A DNA stretch of 17,570 nt from CAWBRT01 sp050015355. Its GTDB lineage: Bacteria; Acidobacteriota; Terriglobia; Terriglobales; Acidobacteriaceae. The stretch's first letter is position 1, and each line of letters begins with the position of its first letter. Under the pieces are notes generated by a model. That model saw only the letters and a program-made list of their open reading frames with translations. It was not told the origin of the DNA and did not search any database. The position numbers were made by a program, and so were the translations under genes. Positions 13,040 through 17,570 of the stretch are shown in pieces. The stretch is from contig JBEKBO010000095.1 in the NCBI GenBank assembly GCA_050015355.1, positions 1 to 17,570 on the forward strand, read 5' to 3'.

Positions 13040-14491
13040 TCACGCCGTAACGGCTGCGGCTTCGGTGGGTTTCAGGCTCAGCAACCGCACCAACCGTTTG
13101 AGATTCTGGACCGTGGCGGCCAAGTAGAACTGTTCCCGGACGAATCTCATTCGACGCAGGCGCAAACGACGCAATCCGATCTGGTTCTTGAGTTCGGCAA
13201 ACAAGCGCCTCCACTTTTCGACGAGCCCGTTGCGCCGCGACGAAGGCCGGTGTTCTCGCCAACTCCTGCGCTCTCTGCCGCGCCGCTTCGTGGATGTGGA
13301 CCCCGAGGAAACGACAACGGCCCTTGGTGCATTGGGTCTTCGGCGGACAATCTCGACAGCGTTTCAGGGTGGCCGCGTAAACATGCGTTCGGTTCAGGGC
13401 ATTGACGCCCACATACGTCAGGGTTTTGCCTGCCGGACAGAGGTGGCGGTTGGCCTCTTCGTCATAGGTGAACTTCTCGATTCCGTACCGATCGTTCTTG
13501 CGCTGCGCATTCTGCTTGACGCGCATGTACGGGGTGATCTCTCGTTGCTGTAACCAGTGGAGCAACTCGCCATTGCCATAACTGGTGTCGGCGGCCAGCG
13601 ACTGCGGATATCGCCGCTGCCGCTGGTGAAAACGCGTGATCATCTCGCGGGCGGCCACGCTCTCCTGACTGAATCGTGCTGCCGTCGCTTGTACGCCCAC
13701 CATAACGCAGCTCGGGTTATCGATCAGGTAGTTGTCGTAGTAGCCCAGCGTCGCCAGACCCTTGCCTTTGCTCGCGTAGGTCGCATCGGGATCGGTGGTG
13801 GAGACCTTGTCTTGCTCCTGCACCGGCGGCGGTTCGCCGTCCCCGTTTTCTTCTTCCAGTTCCGTCAGGTACTGGCGGACCGTGCGTTTGACCTGCGCCA
13901 CTTCCGCCAACTGCTCGCGGGGGAGGCGGCTGTCGCTGTTGGCGTTGGCCTGCACCAAGCTGCCGTCCACCGACAGATGCTCGCCCTTGACCAAGCCCAC
14001 TCGGATACACTGCCCGACAATCTGCTCGAACAACTCCTGAAACAGGTTGGACTCCTGCAAGCGCCCGTGCCGGTTCTTCGAGAATGTCGAGGGGTGCGGA
14101 ATCTCCTGATCAAAGCCCAGCCCGGTGAACCAGCGCCACGCCAGATGCATGCGCAACTCTTCCACCAGCCTGCGCTCGCTGCTGACGCCGTAGAGATAGC
14201 CGATTAGACCGGTTCCGCGGAAGGTATATACCGAAAAGGAGCCGGGCATTCAGCCCGGCGGTGATAGTTCCGGATACACCTACTTAGTAATTGCTCTAGC
14301 AGTATCCGCAGCAACAACTCGGGATCGATCGAGGGGCGGCCCGTCTCGCTATAGGAGTCGCGCAGCTGCTCGCGCACGAAATCAAAACTGACGTGGCGAT
14401 CAATGAGCCGCAACAGATGGTTCTCAGGGACTTGATCTTCGAGCCGGAAGTAGTAGAACAGGGACTCGGAACGGGAGTGTTGACCCATCAT
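13040..14491 (-). pseudogene. IS1182-like transposase, interrupted and frameshifted
   Basis: The N-terminal piece (from about 14491, MMGQHSRSESLFYYFRLEDQ) carries the DUF772 start and reads to GRPSIDPELLLRILL. The central piece resumes at LIGYLYGVSSERRLVEEL and holds the DDE residues: D in LSVDGS, D in AADTSYG, E in RRKVEAL. There is also a Cys cluster (CRDCPPKTQC). Two lesions separate the parts: a 92-base insertion at 14208-14299, and an extra base near 13201-13205. After the second lesion the correct C-terminus (LFAELKNQIGLRR, then FYLAATVQNLKRL) continues in another frame to a stop at 13040. Removing 92 + 1 bases from the 1452-base span leaves 1359, exactly 453 codons, which supports the reconstruction. 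The long frame continuing to 12762 into the PIG-L gene is out of frame. Confidence 0.88.
14208..14299. repeat. Small hairpin element inserted in the transposase
   Basis: An 89-base sequence plus one copy of TAG, which occurs on both sides (14205-14207 and 14297-14299). Excising it restores codons CTG-CTA-ATC-GGC (L-L-I-G). It contains the hairpin GCCGGGC (14241-14247) / GCCCGGC (14253-14259) with loop ATTCA, and the palindrome GGTATATACC (14223-14232). On the transposase strand the hairpin is followed by TCCTTTTC, terminator-like. No protein is encoded. It looks like a miniature REP- or MITE-like insertion. Confidence 0.6.
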
Positions 14492-14635
14492 GAGCAGCAA
14501 GCCTCCGAAAATGGCGATCCAGCGCAGCATCAGGAACTCTCGTTTGCTTATAACGTTCCTGCACCGCACTCACCAGCACCAACTCGGTGACTTTTTCAAC
14601 AGCTACCGGCGTTATCACCACTTTGCCGGGGTGCT

Positions 14636-15220
14636 CTAGCCTTTGCGCAGTTCCGTCAGCACCTGGCGGGCTATTTCCTTCAGCGTTTCGAAAACCCCAA
14701 CGCCCTGGTTCGCGATGGCTTCAAAGACAGGCTCTTTGCGCCGCATCAGCTCTTTCTTGAGAGTTTCCACCGGCAGAGCGTTGGGCAGATCGCGCTTGTT
14801 CAATTGCAGCACATACGGAATCTGGTGCAGATCGTAGCCGTGTTCCTGGAGGTTCGCCGCCAGGTTGTCGATGGCTTCGATGTTGGCGTCTACGCGCTCC
14901 TCCTGCGAATCGGCGACAAAAACCACGCCGTCCACGCCGCGCAGGATCAGCTTGCGGCTGGCGTCGTAGTACACCTGGCCGGGCACTGTGTACAGGTGAA
15001 AGCGGGTGCGGAAGCCGCGAACCGTCCCGAGGTCGAGGGGCAGGAAGTCGAAAAACAGGGTGCGATCGGTCTCGGTCGCAAGCGAGATCATCTTGCCCTT
15101 CTGCGTATCAGCCGATTTGTCGTAGATGCGTTGGAGATTCGTCGTCTTGCCCCCAAGCCCCGGGCCGTAATAGACGATCTTGCAATTGATCTCGCGTGCC
15201 GCGAAATTGATGAAGCTCAA
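14636..15220 (-). CDS. mglA: MglA-type small Ras-like GTPase
   Basis: Small cytoplasmic GTPase that in myxobacteria and Thermus sets cell polarity and is switched off by its GAP, the roadblock protein MglB. It has 194 residues. The P-loop is GPGLGGKTTN (19-28), and R53, in the switch region at TETDRT, corresponds to the intrinsic arginine finger. TVPGQ (78-82) replaces the usual Ras DxxGQ and keeps the catalytic Q82; NKRD (141-144) gives guanine specificity. LRGVDGVVFVADS is typical of MglA. The start codon is TTG at 15220, preceded by GAGGA five bases away; no ATG is available. No MglB/roadblock gene is in the window. The nearest upstream gene is a VWA protein, 194 bases away. Its 3' end is 31 bases from the IS element. 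Confidence 0.95.
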   Translation of the reverse strand: MSFINFAAREINCKIVYYGPGLGGKTTNLQRIYDKSADTQKGKMISLATETDRTLFFDFLPLDLGTVRGFRTRFHLYTVPGQVYYDASRKLILRGVDGVVFVADSQEERVDANIEAIDNLAANLQEHGYDLHQIPYVLQLNKRDLPNALPVETLKKELMRRKEPVFEAIANQGVGVFETLKEIARQVLTELRKG

Positions 15221-15414
15221 TCTCTTCCTCGTACTTGCGCATGCGCCGGCGACAACCTGGGTGTTTCCGGTGCGCTGAACAGAAAAGCAGACACAGGCAG
15301 CCCGACACAGCAGCGCGAAAACCCACGCGCACCCGTAACCGATGTTGAGTGCTGTTCTGATTGTGCGTCAGCCGCGAGCGTTTTGTCACGAGGCAAACAA
15401 GTTACCGAAGGCAC

Positions 15415-16806
15415 TTACTTTGCGGGTACTGGATAGTAACCGTCGCGCGCGTAAACCTTCAACTTCGGCCGGTTCACCCTGACATCGATGCTGCGATATG
15501 CCAGCGAACTTCTTGGCGCGTTGCTGTAGTACCCGAGGGTGTACTGGTTGCGAGCCTGCTCGGTCAGCCTTGAGTATGCGTCCTCGATGGCGGAGCGGCT
15601 GAATTCGGCCAAAACCTCGCCTCCGGTGGCTGACGCATACTTCGGCAGGATGTTGCCGTATCCCTGGCGCGGCAGGCGGATCCTCGCCAGTTTGTCATAA
15701 ACAGGCATGGAGGCGGTATCGGCTCCCACCGCGAATACCGTGATGTTGTTAGTCAGCAGCACTTTCTTGACATCGTCGTAACTGGCGGTGCTTCCTTTTT
15801 CGCGCCCGTCGCTGATAATAAACAGGATTCTGCGCCGTGTTGCATCACGGCGTCCGAGATCGACGCTGGCCCGCAGGATGGCGTCGTTGAGCACTGCCGA
15901 TTCCGGATATGCGCGATTGTCCATACTGGATACGCTGCGCCCGGTGTCGGGAAATTGACGGCCGTTGACGCTGGGGCCGGCTGTCATCGGGTTATCGTTG
16001 ACCGCCGGTCCCGACGGCAGCCCTTCAATCTTGCGTACCGAACGTAGCGTAGCCGCCGTTTTGTCGCTCAGCGCGCCCAGGAAGTCCTGCTGCGAGCGGA
16101 CGGTGTTGCCATAGGTGTAAACCGCGAGCTCGTCAAACTCGCTGAAGGCACCAGTCAAGGCACTGAAGGTCTCCTTGATGCGGTCAAGCGCCGTGTTGGG
16201 CAAATCGATATCAATGATCAGCGCCGCCGAGATCGGGAAGGGATCGCTGGTGAAAAACACGATGTTCTGCTGCACGCCGTTCTCCAGCACGGAGAAATTG
16301 GGGCGTAACAGGCCGTTGACCAGGCGCCCGGAGTCGTCCTTCACGGTAACGGGAACCTGGACAAAATTGAGCTGCCTGGAGAGGGTAAACAACTGCTCCT
16401 GCGGTGCCGGTGCGCCCGAAGGCTGCTGGCTTGGCGCAAGCGTGGTAATGGCCGGCTTCGGCTGCGCGGGTTGTGCCGCCGCATCGTCATTGGGCTGCGG
16501 TTGCGCCCGAGCCGGAGACGGCGTAGTGTTCTCCGGAGTCGATCCGGCGTCCGGGGAGGGACGATTCGGAGCCGGGGGAGCCGCCGGTGGAGGATCGGGG
16601 GCATTATTTTGCGGGAGGGGAGCGTCGGGAAGCGAGTCCTGTGCGCTGGCCGGCAGGGTGGCCATCAGCAGGAGCAGGACCGCCAGGAATGTCAGTCCCC
16701 TGAACATGATGCGTGTCGGAATCCGGGCACCCATCTGGCGGCCGCCACGGCCCGGGGCCCCGGCCGGATTCGAATTGGTTGAGCTGAGCAGCAAGCCCGT
16801 TTTCAT
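15415..16806 (-). CDS. Secreted VWA-domain protein (acidobacterial type), degenerate MIDAS
   Basis: 463 residues. A long basic N-region precedes a hydrophobic signal segment, FRGLTFLAVLLLLMATLPASAQ (residues 35-56), with probable cleavage after ASA. A Pro/Ala/Gln-rich low-complexity linker (about 57-135) follows, then a VWFA-related acidobacterial domain: LNFVQVPVTVKDDSG, FSVLENGVQQNI, the VWA core from about 190, IISDGREKGS, AVGADT, and a C-terminal tail, NQYTLGYYSNAP...VRVNRPKLKVYARDGYYP. The metal site is unusual: in place of DxSxS it reads D199-I-D201-L-P, so metal-dependent ligand binding may be lost. The start at 16806 has a strong GGAGG seven bases upstream. It is divergent from a second VWA gene, with 141 bases between. 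Confidence 0.92.
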   Translation of the reverse strand: MKTGLLLSSTNSNPAGAPGRGGRQMGARIPTRIMFRGLTFLAVLLLLMATLPASAQDSLPDAPLPQNNAPDPPPAAPPAPNRPSPDAGSTPENTTPSPARAQPQPNDDAAAQPAQPKPAITTLAPSQQPSGAPAPQEQLFTLSRQLNFVQVPVTVKDDSGRLVNGLLRPNFSVLENGVQQNIVFFTSDPFPISAALIIDIDLPNTALDRIKETFSALTGAFSEFDELAVYTYGNTVRSQQDFLGALSDKTAATLRSVRKIEGLPSGPAVNDNPMTAGPSVNGRQFPDTGRSVSSMDNRAYPESAVLNDAILRASVDLGRRDATRRRILFIISDGREKGSTASYDDVKKVLLTNNITVFAVGADTASMPVYDKLARIRLPRQGYGNILPKYASATGGEVLAEFSRSAIEDAYSRLTEQARNQYTLGYYSNAPRSSLAYRSIDVRVNRPKLKVYARDGYYPVPAK

Positions 16807-16947
16807 TTACTTTCCTCCCTGCACGATTCTTCAGCTCTGGAGCACAACAAACCGCCAAACTTTGCTCTCTAAATGATAGTAAACTTCGGCACGGCAAATG
16901 CAACTGCGGCACTGTCGGCAGAGCACACCGTGCGAACCTGGAACGCC

Positions 16948-17570
16948 ATGCAATTCGCTAGAACGCCCCTGAAATCGACGCTGCTGCTCTGGGTTATTTT
17001 CGCCTCGGTGACTGCTCTTTCCGGAGCAGCGCAGCAAACCACGAACGAGTCACAGAAGGCTGAACCCCCCGGGCAGCAAGACTCGGTGGGGACTTTCAAG
17101 GTCAACGTCAACCTCGTGAACCTGTACTTCGTGACCAAGGATAAGCATGGGACCCTGGTGCCGAATCTGGCGCAGGATCAATTCGAGGTTCTTGAGGACG
17201 GCCAGCCGCAGACCATCAAGTACTACAAGGCTGACGCCAGTCAACCGCTCACCTTGGGCCTGCTGGTGGATACCAGCGGCAGCGAAGCGCGCATGCTTGG
17301 TACCGAGCAGGAAGTCGCCGGACAGTTCATCGGTACGGTGCTTCGCGAGAAGGACCTGGCTTTCCTGATCAGCTTCGACGTGAACGTCGATCTTTTGCAG
17401 GACCTCACCGCCAGAAGTCAGGATTTGCGGGCGGCGCTGCGCAAGACGCAAATCAACACCGGGGGAGGCGGCGGTATTCCCGGCATGGGTGGCGGGCCGA
17501 TTCCGCATGCCCGCCCAAGGGGAACGCTGCTCTACGATGCCATCTACCTGGCCTCGCAGGAAAAGCTGAA
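16948..17570 (+). CDS. Secreted VWA-domain protein (acidobacterial type), partial at window end
   Basis: The open frame reaches the window edge, so the 3' end is missing; 207 codons are visible. A signal peptide, STLLLWVIFASVTALSGAA (about residues 10-28), is followed by VNVNLVNLYFVTKDKHGTLV and FEVLEDGQPQTIKYY, the hallmark lead-in of the VWFA-related acidobacterial domain. The VWA core then begins with LLVDTSGS, an intact DxSxS MIDAS (D108, S110, S112). A Gly-rich loop, GGGGGIPGMGGG, precedes GTLLYDAIYLAS, which supplies the MIDAS threonine. ATG 16948 is chosen; a GTG at 16930 is in frame. The function of these proteins is not established; an envelope binding role is inferred. The paralogous neighbour is transcribed the other way. 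Confidence 0.9.
   Translation, partial: MQFARTPLKSTLLLWVIFASVTALSGAAQQTTNESQKAEPPGQQDSVGTFKVNVNLVNLYFVTKDKHGTLVPNLAQDQFEVLEDGQPQTIKYYKADASQPLTLGLLVDTSGSEARMLGTEQEVAGQFIGTVLREKDLAFLISFDVNVDLLQDLTARSQDLRAALRKTQINTGGGGGIPGMGGGPIPHARPRGTLLYDAIYLASQEKL

Larger units (their letters stand above)
12952..14605 (-). mobile_element. Defective IS1182-like insertion sequence
   Basis: Ends are perfect 17-base inverted repeats, TAGCTGTTGAAAAAGTC at 12952-12968 and its complement at 14589-14605. A 3-base direct repeat CCG flanks it on each side (12949-12951 and 14606-14608), which could be the target duplication. Because the neighbouring G and C would extend the inverted repeat by one base, the exact boundary is uncertain by a few bases. 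At 1654 bases, with one long minus-strand DDE transposase frame of the DUF772 type, it fits the IS1182 family. The transposase is broken in two places, so the copy cannot move on its own. Confidence 0.85.

Noticed and set aside
12762..13200. C-terminal part of the 495-codon transposase frame, running into the PIG-L gene
   Set aside because: It follows a frameshift. The proper transposase C-terminus is in another frame and stops at 13040, so a transposase-hydrolase overlap is not real.
13147..13350. 67-codon minus-strand open frame within the IS
   Set aside because: It is the out-of-phase third frame around the transposase frameshift and lacks any transposase motif.
13557..14207. 216-codon plus-strand open frame inside the IS
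   Set aside because: It is a shadow on the opposite strand of the transposase with no domain of its own.

Overview
The window reads as a GC-rich chromosomal segment of an acidobacterium, most likely class Terriglobia. The main evidence is two divergent secreted VWA proteins of the type called 'VWFA-related Acidobacterial domain'. An MglA-type GTPase, a stand-alone RNase J, and intergenic space filled with short palindromic repeats fit the same origin. No rRNA, tRNA or CRISPR array was seen. No defence or biosynthetic island stands out: most genes are housekeeping, and the unusual content is in the spaces between them.

Layout. 132-3011: yggU (minus) and yggS (plus) are head to head, followed by comF and an HNH endonuclease (plus). 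3012-3374 is a gene-free stretch with two weak stem-loops, leading into a kinase-fold (APH-like) protein whose catalytic HGD motif reads LNN. 4395-9838 is a run of minus-strand genes: RNase J, an alpha/beta hydrolase, a threonine/serine dehydratase and UppP (BacA). Repeats sit in most of its gaps. 9839-10820 holds a short direct repeat, a hairpin repeat and an EcsC-family gene (plus). 10821-11089 is almost entirely three palindromic repeats. 11090-12897 carries dapD (minus) and, divergent from it, a PIG-L/LmbE-type deacetylase (plus). 12952-14605 is a dead IS1182-like insertion sequence lying in the middle of a palindrome between the convergent PIG-L and mglA genes. 14636-17570 holds mglA and a VWA protein (both minus), and a second VWA protein (plus) that runs off the window.

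Genes of shared purpose: UppP recycles the undecaprenyl carrier for cell-wall synthesis, and DapD makes a lysine/diaminopimelate precursor. YggS and the dehydratase are PLP-linked. ComF and the HNH nuclease could relate to DNA uptake, but the sequence shows only adjacency. MglA is a polarity GTPase.

The most notable signal is a set of interspersed palindromic elements in two families (A: four copies; B: three copies). One copy of each family carries the same GC-rich module, so the repeats look like mosaics assembled by nested insertion. One B element also has outer inverted ends and reaches into the 5' end of the hydrolase reading frame.
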